A DNA stretch of 64,000 nt. Origin: Synchiropus splendidus (taxonomy: Eukaryota > Chordata > Actinopteri > Syngnathiformes > Callionymidae). Below the pieces are notes generated by a model. It did no database searches. It was not told the origin of the DNA and saw nothing but the letters and a program-made list of their open reading frames with translations. Where the stretch lies: contig NW_026527055.1 of the NCBI RefSeq assembly GCF_027744825.2, positions 124,001 to 188,000 on the forward strand. The letters run 5' to 3'. Below, one piece after another: positions 1 through 12,200 of the stretch (positions within the stretch are counted from its first letter, which is position 1; the number at the start of each line of letters is the position of its first letter). A program made the translations under genes and the position numbers.

Positions 1-1504
1 GCACATCAAATCTAAGCTGTCTGAAGTGTTTTTCGAAAGTTATCAACACTTTTATGTTTGGCGTTCCGAAACCCACCTTATCTCAGGCTGAAAAGCGTTT
101 TTGTGCATTGTGCCATAACTTTTCAGGGAAGCTTCAGAACATGAAATTTTAACCTCCCACTATAGCAGAAAGGGTCTTTCTAGTAGTTGCACATCAAATC
201 TAAGCTGTCTGAAGTGTTTTTCAAAAGTTATCAACACTTTTATGTTTGGCGTTCCGAAACCCACCTTATCTCAGGCTGAAAAGCGTTTTTGTGCATTGTG
301 CCATAACTTTTCAGGAAAGCTTCAGAACATGAAATTTTAACCTCCCACTATAGCAGAAAGGGTCTTTCTAGTAGTTGCACATCAAATCTAAACTGACTGA
401 AGTGTTTTTCCAAAGTTATCAACACTTTTATGTTTGGCGTTCCGAAACCCACCTTATCTCAGGCTGAAAAGCGTTTTTACGCATTGTGCCATAACTTTTC
501 AGGGAAGCTTCAGAACATGAAATTTTAACCTCCCACTATAGCAGAAAGGGTCTTTCTAGTAGGTGCACATCAAATCTAAACTGTCTGAAGTGTTTTTCCA
601 AAGTTATTAACACTTTTATGTTTGGCGTTCCGAAACCCACCTTATCTCAGGCTGAAAAGCGTTTTTGTGCATTGTGCCATAACTTTTCAGGGAAGCTTCA
701 GAACATGAAATTTTAACCTCCCACTATAGCAGAAAGGGTCTTTCTAGTAGTTGCACATCAAATCTAAACTGTCTGAAGTGTTTTTCCAAAGTTATCAACA
801 CTTTTATGTTTGGCGTTCCGAAACCCACCTTATCTCAGGCTGAAAAGCGTTTTTGTGCATTGTGCCATAACTTTTCAGGGAAGCTTCAGAACATGAAATT
901 TTAACCTCCCACTATAGCAGAAAGGGTCTTTCTAGTAGTTGCACATCAAATCTAAGCTGTCTGAAGTGTTTTTCAAAAGTTATCAACACTTTTATGTTTG
1001 GCGTTCCGAAACCCACCTTATCTCAGGCTGAAAAGCGTTTTTGTGCATTGTGCCATAACTTTTCAGGAAAGCTTCAGAACATGAAATTTTAACCTCCCAC
1101 TATAGCAGAAAGGGTCTTTCTAGTAGTTGCACATCAAATCTAAACTGTCTGAAGTGTTTTTCCAAAGTTATCAACACTTTTATGTTTGGCGTTCCGAAAC
1201 CCACCTTATCTCAGGCTGAAAAGCGTTTTTACGCATTGTGCCATAACTTTTCAGGGAAGCTTCAGAACATGAAATTTTAACCTCCCACTATAGCAGAAAG
1301 GGTCTTTCTAGTAGGTGCACATCAAATCTAAGCTCTCTGAAGTGTTTTTCGAAAGTTATCAACACTTTTATGTTTGGCGTTCCGAAACCCACCTTATCTC
1401 AGGCTGAAAAGCGTTTTTGTGCATTGTGCCATAACTTTTCAGGAAAGCTTCAGAACATGAAATTTTAACCTCCCACTATAGCAGAAAGGGTCTTTCTAGT
1501 AGTT

Positions 1505-1692
1505 GCACATCAAATCTAAACTGTCTGAAGTGTTTTTCCAAAGTTATCAACACTTTTATGTTTGGCGTTCCGAAACCCACCTTATCTCAGGCTGAAAAGC
1601 GTTTTTACGCATTGTGCCATAACTTTTCAGGGAAGCTTCAGAACATGAAATTTTAACCTCCCACTATAGCAGAAAGGGTCTTTCTAGTAGGT
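1505..1692 (+). repeat. Family A monomer (representative)
   Basis: Family A has A16, C35, C44, the dinucleotide AC at 103-104 (TTACGCATTG, which adds a CpG), G128 and G187 (TAGGTGCACA at the junction). It is most often followed by a B or b monomer, which suggests an old A-B dimer of 376 bp. The exceptions that precede a C monomer include 377, 2821, 9213, 11845 and 34449. A variant with T187 (called A') precedes d, D' or C monomers, for example at 17861, 39337 and 58375. Confidence 0.9.
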
Positions 1693-2068
1693 GCACATCA
1701 AATCTAAGCTGTCTGAAGTGTTTTTCGAAAGTTATCAACACTTTTATGTTTGGCGTTCCGAAACCCACCTTATCTCAGGCTGAAAAGCGTTTTTGTGCAT
1801 TGTGCCAAAACTTTTCAGGAAAGCTTCAGAACATGAAATTTTAACCTCCCACTATAGCAGAAAGGGTCTTTCTAGTAGTTGCACATCAAATCTAAACTGT
1901 CTGAAGTGTTTTTCCAAAGTTATTAACACTTTTATGTTTGGCGTTCCGAAACCCACCTTATCTCAAGCTGAAAAGCGTTTTTGTGCATTGTGCCATAACT
2001 TTTCAGGGAAGCTTCAGAACATGAAATTTTAACCTCCCACTATAGCAGAAAGGGTCTTTCTAGTAGTT

Positions 2069-2256
2069 GCACATCAAATCTAAACTGTCTGAAGTGTTTT
2101 TCCAAAGTTATCAACACTTTTATGTTTGGCGTTCCGAAACCCACCTTATCTCAGGCTGAAAAGCGTTTTTGTGCATTGTGCCATAACTTTTCAGGGAAGC
2201 TTCAGAACATGAAATTTTAACCTCCCACTATAGCAGAAAGGGTCTTTCTAGTAGTT
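2069..2256 (+). repeat. Family E monomer (representative)
   Basis: Family E matches family C except for C44, and matches A in its first half but has GT at 103-104 and T187. It may be a recombinant of an A head with a C tail. This copy shows the shared small structures: dyad AAAGT/ACTTT at 2104-2120, dyad GTTTGG/CCGAAAC (one bulged G) at 2124-2140, and the 8-bp palindrome GAAGCTTC at 2196-2203 containing the HindIII site. Confidence 0.85.
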
Positions 2257-2444
2257 GCACATCAAATCTAAACTGTCTGAAGTGTTTTTCCAAAGTTATT
2301 AACACTTTTATGTTTGGCGTTCCGAAACCCACCTTATCTCAGGCTGAAAAGCGTTTTTGTGCATTGTGCCATAACTTTTCAGGGAAGCTTCAGAACATGA
2401 AATTTTAACCTCCCACTATAGCAGAAAGGGTCTTTCTAGTAGTT
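2257..2444 (+). repeat. Family C monomer (representative)
   Basis: Family C has A16, C35, T44 (TTATTAACAC), GT at 103-104, G128 and T187. It is the only family that forms long homogeneous runs: seven in a row at 22185-23500 and at 37457-38772, five at 48975-49914, and four at 53863, 57059 and 63075. Position 44 lies in the loop of the short dyad at positions 36-52. Confidence 0.9.
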
Positions 2445-2632
2445 GCACATCAAATCTAAACTGTCTGAAGTGTTTTTCCAAAGTTATCAACACTTTTATG
2501 TTTGGCGTTCCGAAACCCACCTTATCTCAGGCTGAAAAGCGTTTTTACGCATTGTGCCATAACTTTTCAGGGAAGCTTCAGAACATGAAATTTTAACCTC
2601 CCACTATAGCAGAAAGGGTCTTTCTAGTAGGT

Positions 2633-2820
2633 GCACATCAAATCTAAGCTGTCTGAAGTGTTTTTCGAAAGTTATCAACACTTTTATGTTTGGCGTTCCG
2701 AAACCCACCTTATCTCAGGCTGAAAAGCGTTTTTGTGCATTGTGCCATAACTTTTCAGGGAAGCTTCAGAACATGAAATTTTAACCTCCCACTATAGCAG
2801 AAAGGGTCTTTCTAGTAGTT
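2633..2820 (+). repeat. Family B monomer (representative)
   Basis: Family B has G16 and G35, which creates TTCGAA (a BstBI site and an additional CpG), with C44, GT at 103-104, mostly G128, and T187. It nearly always sits right after a G187 (family A) monomer. Sub-family b differs by C19 (CTCTCTG), as at 3761-3948, and often has A128. Confidence 0.9.
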
Positions 2821-3384
2821 GCACATCAAATCTAAACTGTCTGAAGTGTTTTTCCAAAGTTATCAACACTTTTATGTTTGGCGTTCCGAAACCCACCTTA
2901 TCTCAGGCTGAAAAGCGTTTTTACGCATTGTGCCATAACTTTTCAGGGAAGCTTCAGAACATGAAATTTTAACCTCCCACTATAGCAGAAAGGGTCTTTC
3001 TAGTAGGTGCACATCAAATCTAAACTGTCTGAAGTGTTTTTCCAAAGTTATTAACACTTTTATGTTTGGCGTTCCGAAACCCACCTTATCTCAGGCTGAA
3101 AAGCGTTTTTGTGCATTGTGCCATAACTTTTCAGGGAAGCTTCAGAACATGAAATTTTAACCTCCCACTATAGCAGAAAGGGTCTTTCTAGTAGTTGCAC
3201 ATCAAATCTAAACTGTCTGAAGTGTTTTTCCAAAGTTATCAACACTTTTATGTTTGGCGTTCCGAAACCCACCTTATCTCAGGCTGAAAAGCGTTTTTGT
3301 GCATTGTGCCATAACTTTTCAGGGAAGCTTCAGAACATGAAATTTTAACCTCCCACTATAGCAGAAAGGGTCTTTCTAGTAGTT

Positions 3385-3572
3385 GCACATCAAATCTAAG
3401 CTGTCTGAAGTGTTTTTCAAAAGTTATCAACACTTTTATGTTTGGCGTTCCGAAACCCACCTTATCTCAGGCTGAAAAGCGTTTTTGTGCATTGTGCCAT
3501 AACTTTTCAGGAAAGCTTCAGAACATGAAATTTTAACCTCCCACTATAGCAGAAAGGGTCTTTCTAGTAGTT
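3385..3572 (+). repeat. Family D monomer (representative)
   Basis: Family D has G16 and A35 (TTTCAAAAGT), C44, GT at 103-104, A128 (CAGGAAAGC) and T187. A35 lengthens the inverted repeat AAAGT/ACTTT to six perfect base pairs (AAAAGT/ACTTTT, loop TATCAAC). Sub-type d has G128 (17673, 24065, 39525, 50667, 58563). A D marker TATCTTAGG occurs at 21137, 29033, 36409 and 41861 and serves to align the large duplications. Confidence 0.9.
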
Positions 3573-4888
3573 GCACATCAAATCTAAACTGTCTGAAGTG
3601 TTTTTCCAAAGTTATCAACACTTTTATGTTTGGCGTTCCGAAACCCACCTTATCTCAGGCTGAAAAGCGTTTTTACGCATTGTGCCATAACTTTTCAGGG
3701 AAGCTTCAGAACATGAAATTTTAACCTCCCACTATAGCAGAAAGGGTCTTTCTAGTAGGTGCACATCAAATCTAAGCTCTCTGAAGTGTTTTTCGAAAGT
3801 TATCAACACTTTTATGTTTGGCGTTCCGAAACCCACCTTATCTCAGGCTGAAAAGCGTTTTTGTGCATTGTGCCATAACTTTTCAGGAAAGCTTCAGAAC
3901 ATGAAATTTTAACCTCCCACTATAGCAGAAAGGGTCTTTCTAGTAGTTGCACATCAAATCTAAACTGTCTGAAGTGTTTTTCCAAAGTTATCAACACTTT
4001 TATGTTTGGCGTTCCGAAACCCACCTTATCTCAGGCTGAAAAGCGTTTTTACGCATTGTGCCATAACTTTTCAGGGAAGCTTCAGAACATGAAATTTTAA
4101 CCTCCCACTATAGCAGAAAGGGTCTTTCTAGTAGGTGCACATCAAATCTAAGCTCTCTGAAGTGTTTTTCGAAAGTTATCAACACTTTTATGTTTGGCGT
4201 TCCGAAACCCACCTTATCTCAGGCTGAAAAGCGTTTTTGTGCATTGTGCCATAACTTTTCAGGAAAGCTTCAGAACATGAAATTTTAACCTCCCACTATA
4301 GCAGAAAGGGTCTTTCTAGTAGTTGCACATCAAATCTAAACTGTCTGAAGTGTTTTTCCAAAGTTATTAACACTTTTATGTTTGGCGTTCCGAAACCCAC
4401 CTTATCTCAGGCTGAAAAGCGTTTTTGTGCATTGTGCCATAACTTTTCAGGGAAGCTTCAGATCATGAAATTTTAACCTCCCACTATAGCAGAAAGGGTC
4501 TTTCTAGTAGTTGCACATCAAATCTAAGCTGTCTGAAGTGTTTTTCAAAAGTTATCAACACTTTTATGTTTGGCGTTCCGAAACCCACCTTATCTCAGGC
4601 TGAAAAGCGTTTTTGTGCATTGTGCCATAACTTTTCAGGAAAGCTTCAGAACATGAAATTTTAACCTCCCACTATAGCAGAAAGGGTCTTTCTAGTAGTT
4701 GCACATCAAATCTAAACTGTCTGAAGTGTTTTTCCAAAGTTATCAACACTTTTATGTTTGGCGTTCCGAAACCCACCTTATCTCAGGCTGAAAAGCGTTT
4801 TTACGCATTGTGCCATAACTTTTCAGGGAAGCTTCAGAACATGAAATTTTAACCTCCCACTATAGCAGAAAGGGTCTTTCTAGTAGGT

Positions 4889-7800
4889 GCACATCAAATC
4901 TAAGCTCTCTGAAGTGTGTTTCGAAAGTTATCAACACTTTTATGTTTGGCGTTCCGAAACCCACCTTATCTCAGGCTGAAAAGCGTTTTTGTGCATTGTG
5001 CCATAACTTTTCAGGGAAGCTTCAGAACATGAAATTTTAACCTCCCACTATAGCAGAAAGGGTCTTTCTAGTAGTTGCACATCAAATCTAAACTGTCTGA
5101 AGTGTTTTTCCAAAGTTATTAACACTTTTATGTTTGGCGTTCCGAAACCCACCTTATCTCAGGCTGAAAAGCGTTTTTGTGCATTGTGCCATAACTTTTC
5201 AGGGAAGCTTCAGATCATGAAATTTTAACCTCCCACTATAGCAGAAAGGGTCTTTCTAGTAGTTGCACATCAAATCTAAACTGTCTGAAGTGTTTTTCCA
5301 AAGTTATCAACACTTTTATGTTTGGCGTTCCGAAACCCACCTTATCTCAGGCTGAAAAGCGTTTTTGTGCATTGTGCCATAACTTTTCAGGGAAGCTTCA
5401 GAACATGAAATTTTAACCTCCCACTATAGCAGAAAGGGTCTTTCTAGTAGTTGCACATCAAATCTAAGCTGTCTGAAGTGTTTTTCAAAAGTTATCAACA
5501 CTTTTATGTTTGGCGTTCCGAAACCCACCTTATCTCAGGCTGAAAAGCGTTTTTACGCATTGTGCCATAACTTTTCAGGGAAGCTTCAGAACATGAAATT
5601 TTAACCTCCCACTATAGCAGAAAGGGTCTTTCTAGTAGGTGCACATCAAATCTAAGCTGTCTGAAGTGTTTTTCGAAAGTTATCAACACTTTTATGTTTG
5701 GCGTTCCGAAACCCACCTTATCTCAGGCTGAAAAGCGTTTTTGTGCATTGTGCCATAACTTTTCAGGGAAGCTTCAGAACATGAAATTTTAACCTCCCAC
5801 TATAGCAGAAAGGGTCTTTCTAGTAGTTGCACATCAAATCTAAGCTGTCTGAAGTGTTTTTCAAAAGTTATCAACACTTTTATGTTTGGCGTTCCGAAAC
5901 CCACCTTATCTCAGGCTGAAAAGCGTTTTTGTGCATTGTGCCATAACTTTTCAGGAAAGCTTCAGAACATGAAATTTTAACCTCCCACTATAGCAGAAAG
6001 GGTCTTTCTAGTAGTTGCACATCAAATCTAAACTGTCTGAAGTGTTTTTCCAAAGTTATCAACACTTTTATGTTTGGCGTTCCGAAACCCACCTTATCTC
6101 AGGCTGAAAAGCGTTTTTGTGCATTGTGCCATAACTTTTCAGGAAAGCTTCAGAACATGAAATTTTAACCTCCCACTATAGCAGAAAGGGTCTTTCTAGT
6201 AGTTGCACATCAAATCTAAACTGTCTGAAGTGTTTTTCCAAAGTTATCAACACTTTTATGTTTGGCGTTCCGAAACCCACCTTATCTCAGGCTGAAAAGC
6301 GTTTTTACGCATTGTGCCATAACTTTTCAGGGAAGCTTCAGAACATGAAATTTTAACCTCCCACTATAGCAGAAAGGGTCTTTCTAGTAGGTGCACATCA
6401 AATCTAAGCTCTCTGAAGTGTGTTTCGAAAGTTATCAACACTTTTATGTTTGGCGTTCCGAAACCCACCTTATCTCAGGCTGAAAAGCGTTTTTGTGCAT
6501 TGTGCCATAACTTTTCAGGGAAGCTTCAGAACATGAAATTTTAACCTCCCACTATAGCAGAAAGGGTCTTTCTAGTAGTTGCACATCAAATCTAAACTGT
6601 CTGAAGTGTTTTTCCAAAGTTATTAACACTTTTATGTTTGGCGTTCCGAAACCCACCTTATCTCAGGCTGAAAAGCGTTTTTGTGCATTGTGCCATAACT
6701 TTTCAGGGAAGCTTCAGATCATGAAATTTTAACCTCCCACTATAGCAGAAAGGGTCTTTCTAGTAGTTGCACATCAAATCTAAACTGTCTGAAGTGTTTT
6801 TCCAAAGTTATCAACACTTTTATGTTTGGCGTTCCGAAACCCACCTTATCTCAGGCTGAAAAGCGTTTTTGTGCATTGTGCCATAACTTTTCAGGGAAGC
6901 TTCAGAACATGAAATTTTAACCTCCCACTATAGCAGAAAGGGTCTTTCTAGTAGTTGCACATCAAATCTAAGCTGTCTGAAGTGTTTTTCAAAAGTTATC
7001 AACACTTTTATGTTTGGCGTTCCGAAACCCACCTTATCTCAGGCTGAAAAGCGTTTTTACGCATTGTGCCATAACTTTTCAGGGAAGCTTCAGAACATGA
7101 AATTTTAACCTCCCACTATAGCAGAAAGGGTCTTTCTAGTAGGTGCACATCAAATCTAAGCTGTCTGAAGTGTTTTTCGAAAGTTATCAACACTTTTATG
7201 TTTGGCGTTCCGAAACCCACCTTATCTCAGGCTGAAAAGCGTTTTTGTGCATTGTGCCATAACTTTTCAGGGAAGCTTCAGAACATGAAATTTTAACCTC
7301 CCACTATAGCAGAAAGGGTCTTTCTAGTAGTTGCACATCAAATCTAAGCTGTCTGAAGTGTTTTTCAAAAGTTATCAACACTTTTATGTTTGGCGTTCCG
7401 AAACCCACCTTATCTCAGGCTGAAAAGCGTTTTTGTGCATTGTGCCATAACTTTTCAGGAAAGCTTCAGAACATGAAATTTTAACCTCCCACTATAGCAG
7501 AAAGGGTCTTTCTAGTAGTTGCACATCAAATCTAAACTGTCTGAAGTGTTTTTCCAAAGTTATCAACACTTTTATGTTTGGCGTTCCGAAACCCACCTTA
7601 TCTCAGGCTGAAAAGCGTTTTTACGCATTGTGCCATAACTTTTCAGGGAAGCTTCAGAACATGAAATTTTAACCTCCCACTATAGCAGAAAGGGTCTTTC
7701 TAGTAGGTGCACATCAAATCTAAGCTCTCTGAAGTGTGTTTCGAAAGTTATCAACACTTTTATGTTTGGCGTTCCGAAACCCACCTTATCTCAGGCTGAA

Positions 7801-9212
7801 AAGCGTTTTTGTGCATTGTGCCATAACTTTTCAGGGAAGCTTCAGAACATGAAATTTTAACCTCCCACTATAGCAGAAAGGGTCTTTCTAGTAGTTGCAC
7901 ATCAAATCAAAACTGTCTGAAGTGTTTTTCCAAAGTTATTAACACTTTTATGTTTGGCGTTCCGAAACCCACCTTATCTCAGGCTGAAAAGCGTTTTTGT
8001 GCATTGTGCCATAACTTTTCAGGGAAGCTTCAGATCATGAAATTTTAACCTCCCACTATAGCAGAAAGGGTCTTTCTAGTAGTTGCACATCAAATCTAAA
8101 CTGTCTGAAGTGTTTTTCCAAAGTTATCAACACTTTTATGTTTGGCGTTCCGAAACCCACCTTATCTCAGGCTGAAAAGCGTTTTTGTGCATTGTGCCAT
8201 AACTTTTCAGGGAAGCTTCAGAACATGAAATTTTAACCTCCCACTATAGCAGAAAGGGTCTTTCTAGTAGTTGCACATCAAATCTAAGCTGTCTGAAGTG
8301 TTTTTCAAAAGTTATCAACACTTTTATGTTTGGCGTTCCGAAACCCACCTTATCTCAGGCTGAAAAGCGTTTTTGTGCATTGTGCCATAACTTTTCAGGA
8401 AAGCTTCAGAACATGAAATTTTAACCTCCCACTATAGCAGAAAGGGTCTTTCTAGTAGTTGCACATCAAATCTAAACTGTCTGAAGTGTTTTTCCAAAGT
8501 TATCAACACTTTTATGTTTGGCGTTCCGAAACCCACCTTATCTCAGGCTGAAAAGCGTTTTTACGCATTGTGCCATAACTTTTCAGGGAAGCTTCAGAAC
8601 ATGAAATTTTAACCTCCCACTATAGCAGAAAGGGTCTTTCTAGTAGGTGCACATCAAATCTAAGCTGTCTGAAGTGTTTTTCGAAAGTTATCAACACTTT
8701 TATGTTTGGCGTTCCGAAACCCACCTTATCTCAGGCTGAAAAGCGTTTTTGTGCATTGTGCCATAACTTTTCAGGGAAGCTTCAGAACATGAAATTTTAA
8801 CCTCCCACTATAGCAGAAAGGGTCTTTCTAGTAGTTGCACATCAAATCTAAGCTGTCTGAAGTGTTTTTCAAAAGTTATCAACACTTTTATGTTTGGCGT
8901 TCCGAAACCCACCTTATCTCAGGCTGAAAAGCGTTTTTGTGCATTGTGCCATAACTTTTCAGGAAAGCTTCAGAACATGAAATTTTAACCTCCCACTATA
9001 GCAGAAAGGGTCTTTCTAGTAGTTGCACATCAAATCTAAACTGACTGAAGTGTTTTTCCAAAGTTATCAACACTTTTATGTTTGGCGTTCCGAAACCCAC
9101 CTTATCTCAGGCTGAAAAGCGTTTTTACGCATTGTGCCATAACTTTTCAGGGAAGCTTCAGAACATGAAATTTTAACCTCCCACTATAGCAGAAAGGGTC
9201 TTTCTAGTAGGT
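4889..9212 (+). repeat. 7-8-monomer higher-order repeat, three units
   Basis: Unit 1 (4889-6392) is b C E D' B D E A. Unit 2 (6393-7708) is b C E D' B D A. Unit 3 (7709-9212) is b C E D A B D A. Each b carries GAAGTGTGTT (variant base at 4918, 6422 and 7738) and each C carries CAGATCATG (GATC at 5213, 6717 and 8033). Spacings are 1504 and 1316 bp, that is 8 and 7 monomers. A lone GATC-marked C upstream (GATC at 4461) may be a remnant of an earlier unit. Unit 3 overlaps the start of the 26-monomer block at 8649. Confidence 0.88.
5453..5640 (+). repeat. Chimeric D' monomer (D head, A tail)
   Basis: The first half is family D (G16, A35), while the second half is family A (AC at 103-104, G128, G187). 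The breakpoint lies between positions 44 and 103. The same chimera occurs at 6957, 48599, 53487, 56683 and 62699. In parallel HOR units the corresponding slot holds D or d followed by A, for example 8273-8648, 50667-51042 and 58563-58938. D' is therefore what is left when an in-register exchange removes exactly 188 bp. Confidence 0.85.
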
Positions 9213-12200
9213 GCACATCAAATCTAAACTGACTGAAGTGTTTTTCCAAAGTTATCAACACTTTTATGTTTGGCGTTCCGAAACCCACCTTATCTCAGGC
9301 TGAAAAGCGTTTTTACGCATTGTGCCATAACTTTTCAGGGAAGCTTCAGAACATGAAATTTTAACCTCCCACTATAGCAGAAAGGGTCTTTCTAGTAGGT
9401 GCACATCAAATCTAAACTGTCTGAAGTGTTTTTCCAAAGTTATTAACACTTTTATGTTTGGCGTTCCGAAACCCACCTTATCTCAGGCTGAAAAGCGTTT
9501 TTGTGCATTGTGCCATAACTTTTCAGGGAAGCTTCAGAACATGAAATTTTAACCTCCCACTATAGCAGAAAGGGTCTTTCTAGTAGTTGCACATCAAATC
9601 TAAACTGTCTGAAGTGTTTTTCCAAAGTTATCAACACTTTTATGTTTGGCGTTCCGAAACCCACCTTATCTCAGGCTGAAAAGCGTTTTTGTGCATTGTG
9701 CCATAACTTTTCAGGGAAGCTTCAGAACATGAAATTTTAACCTCCCACTATAGCAGAAAGGGTCTTTCTAGTAGTTGCACATCAAATCTAAACTGTCTGA
9801 AGTGTTTTTCCAAAGTTATCAACACTTTTATGTTTGGCGTTCCGAAACCCACCTTATCTCAGGCTGAAAAGCGTTTTTGTGCATTGTGCCATAACTTTTC
9901 AGGGAAGCTTCAGAACATGAAATTTTAACCTCCCACTATAGCAGAAAGGGTCTTTCTAGTAGTTGCACATCAAATCTAAGCTGTCTGAAGTGTTTTTCAA
10001 AAGTTATCAACACTTTTATGTTTGGCGTTCCGAAACCCACCTTATCTCAGGCTGAAAAGCGTTTTTGTGCATTGTGCCATAACTTTTCAGGAAAGCTTCA
10101 GAACATGAAATTTTAACCTCCCACTATAGCAGAAAGGGTCTTTCTAGTAGTTGCACATCAAATCTAAACTGTCTGAAGTGTTTTTCCAAAGTTATCAACA
10201 CTTTTATGTTTGGCGTTCCGAAACCCACCTTATCTCAGGCTGAAAAGCGTTTTTACGCATTGTGCCATAACTTTTCAGGGAAGCTTCAGAACATGAAATT
10301 TTAACCTCCCACTATAGCAGAAAGGGTCTTTCTAGTAGGTGCACATCAAATCTAAGCTCTCTGAAGTGTTTTTCGAAAGTTATCAACACTTTTATGTTTG
10401 GCGTTCCGAAACCCACCTTATCTCAGGCTGAAAAGCGTTTTTGTGCATTGTGCCATAACTTTTCAGGAAAGCTTCAGAACATGAAATTTTAACCTCCCAC
10501 TATAGCAGAAAGGGTCTTTCTAGTAGTTGCACATCAAATCTAAACTGTCTGAAGTGTTTTTCCAAAGTTATCAACACTTTTATGTTTGGAGTTCCGAAAC
10601 CCACCTTATCTCAGGCTGAAAAGCGTTTTTACGCATTGTGCCATAACTTTTCAGGGAAGCTTCAGAACATGAAATTTTAACCTCCCACTATAGCAGAAAG
10701 GGTCTTTCTAGTAGGTGCACATCAAATCTAAGCTGTCTGAAGTGTTTTTCGAAAGTTATCAACACTTTTATGTTTGGCGTTCCGAAACCCACCTTATCTC
10801 AGGCTGAAAAGCGTTTTTGTGCATTGTGCCAAAACTTTTCAGGAAAGCTTCAGAACATGAAATTTTAACCTCCCACTATAGCAGAAAGGGTCTTTCTAGT
10901 AGTTGCACATCAAATCTAAACTGTCTGAAGTGTTTTTCCAAAGTTATTAACACTTTTATGTTTGGCGTTCCGAAACCCACCTTATCTCAAGCTGAAAAGC
11001 GTTTTTGTGCATTGTGCCATAACTTTTCAGGGAAGCTTCAGAACATGAAATTTTAACCTCCCACTATAGCAGAAAGGGTCTTTCTAGTAGTTGCACATCA
11101 AATCTAAACTGTCTGAAGTGTTTTTCCAAAGTTATCAACACTTTTATGTTTGGCGTTCCGAAACCCACCTTATCTCAGGCTGAAAAGCGTTTTTGTGCAT
11201 TGTGCCATAACTTTTCAGGGAAGCTTCAGAACATGAAATTTTAACCTCCCACTATAGCAGAAAGGGTCTTTCTAGTAGTTGCACATCAAATCTAAACTGT
11301 CTGAAGTGTTTTTCCAAAGTTATTAACACTTTTATGTTTGGCGTTCCGAAACCCACCTTATCTCAGGCTGAAAAGCGTTTTTGTGCATTGTGCCATAACT
11401 TTTCAGGGAAGCTTCAGAACATGAAATTTTAACCTCCCACTATAGCAGAAAGGGTCTTTCTAGTAGTTGCACATCAAATCTAAACTGTCTGAAGTGTTTT
11501 TCCAAAGTTATCAACACTTTTATGTTTGGCGTTCCGAAACCCACCTTATCTCAGGCTGAAAAGCGTTTTTACGCATTGTGCCATAACTTTTCAGGGAAGC
11601 TTCAGAACATGAAATTTTAACCTCCCACTATAGCAGAAAGGGTCTTTCTAGTAGGTGCACATCAAATCTAAGCTGTCTGAAGTGTTTTTCGAAAGTTATC
11701 AACACTTTTATGTTTGGCGTTCCGAAACCCACCTTATCTCAGGCTGAAAAGCGTTTTTGTGCATTGTGCCATAACTTTTCAGGGAAGCTTCAGAACATGA
11801 AATTTTAACCTCCCACTATAGCAGAAAGGGTCTTTCTAGTAGTTGCACATCAAATCTAAACTGTCTGAAGTGTTTTTCCAAAGTTATCAACACTTTTATG
11901 TTTGGCGTTCCGAAACCCACCTTATCTCAGGCTGAAAAGCGTTTTTACGCATTGTGCCATAACTTTTCAGGGAAGCTTCAGAACATGAAATTTTAACCTC
12001 CCACTATAGCAGAAAGGGTCTTTCTAGTAGGTGCACATCAAATCTAAACTGTCTGAAGTGTTTTTCCAAAGTTATTAACACTTTTATGTTTGGCGTTCCG
12101 AAACCCACCTTATCTCAGGCTGAAAAGCGTTTTTGTGCATTGTGCCATAACTTTTCAGGGAAGCTTCAGAACATGAAATTTTAACCTCCCACTATAGCAG

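Larger units (their letters stand above)
1..4512 (+). repeat. 24-monomer block, copy 1
   Basis: The family order is B D A C E D A b A B C E C A B A C E D A b A b C. It carries rare markers: ACTGACTG at about 392, GTGCCAAAAC at about 1802 and TCTCAAGCTG at 1961. All recur in the same order at 8649-13536. The offset is 46 monomers (8648 bp) at the left and 48 monomers (9024 bp) from about 1700 on, so copy 2 gained two whole monomers. The left end is cut by the window, so the true block may be longer. Confidence 0.85.

Noticed and set aside
56..72. Possible CENP-B box around TTGGCGTTCCGAAACC
   Set aside because: The required spaced pattern TTCG-4-A-2-CGGG is not met on either strand; only a TTCG core is shared on the minus strand.
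78..83. GATA-type motif TTATCT once per monomer, and an E2F-like TTTGGCGT
   Set aside because: Six- to eight-base matches are expected by chance in a 188-bp unit and simply repeat with the array. Some families break the first one (TTTTCTC). No evidence of regulatory use.
1793..2032. 79-residue open frame, repeated at 10817-11056
   Set aside because: It starts at TTG and exists only because one substitution (GTGCCATAAC to GTGCCAAAAC) removes the stop present in other monomers. It simply reads through 1.3 satellite monomers. The second copy is the duplicate of the same block. No coding signal.
1..4512. CRISPR array
   Set aside because: The repeat is continuous with no unique spacers, the unit is 188 bp, and the telomere sequence indicates a eukaryote.
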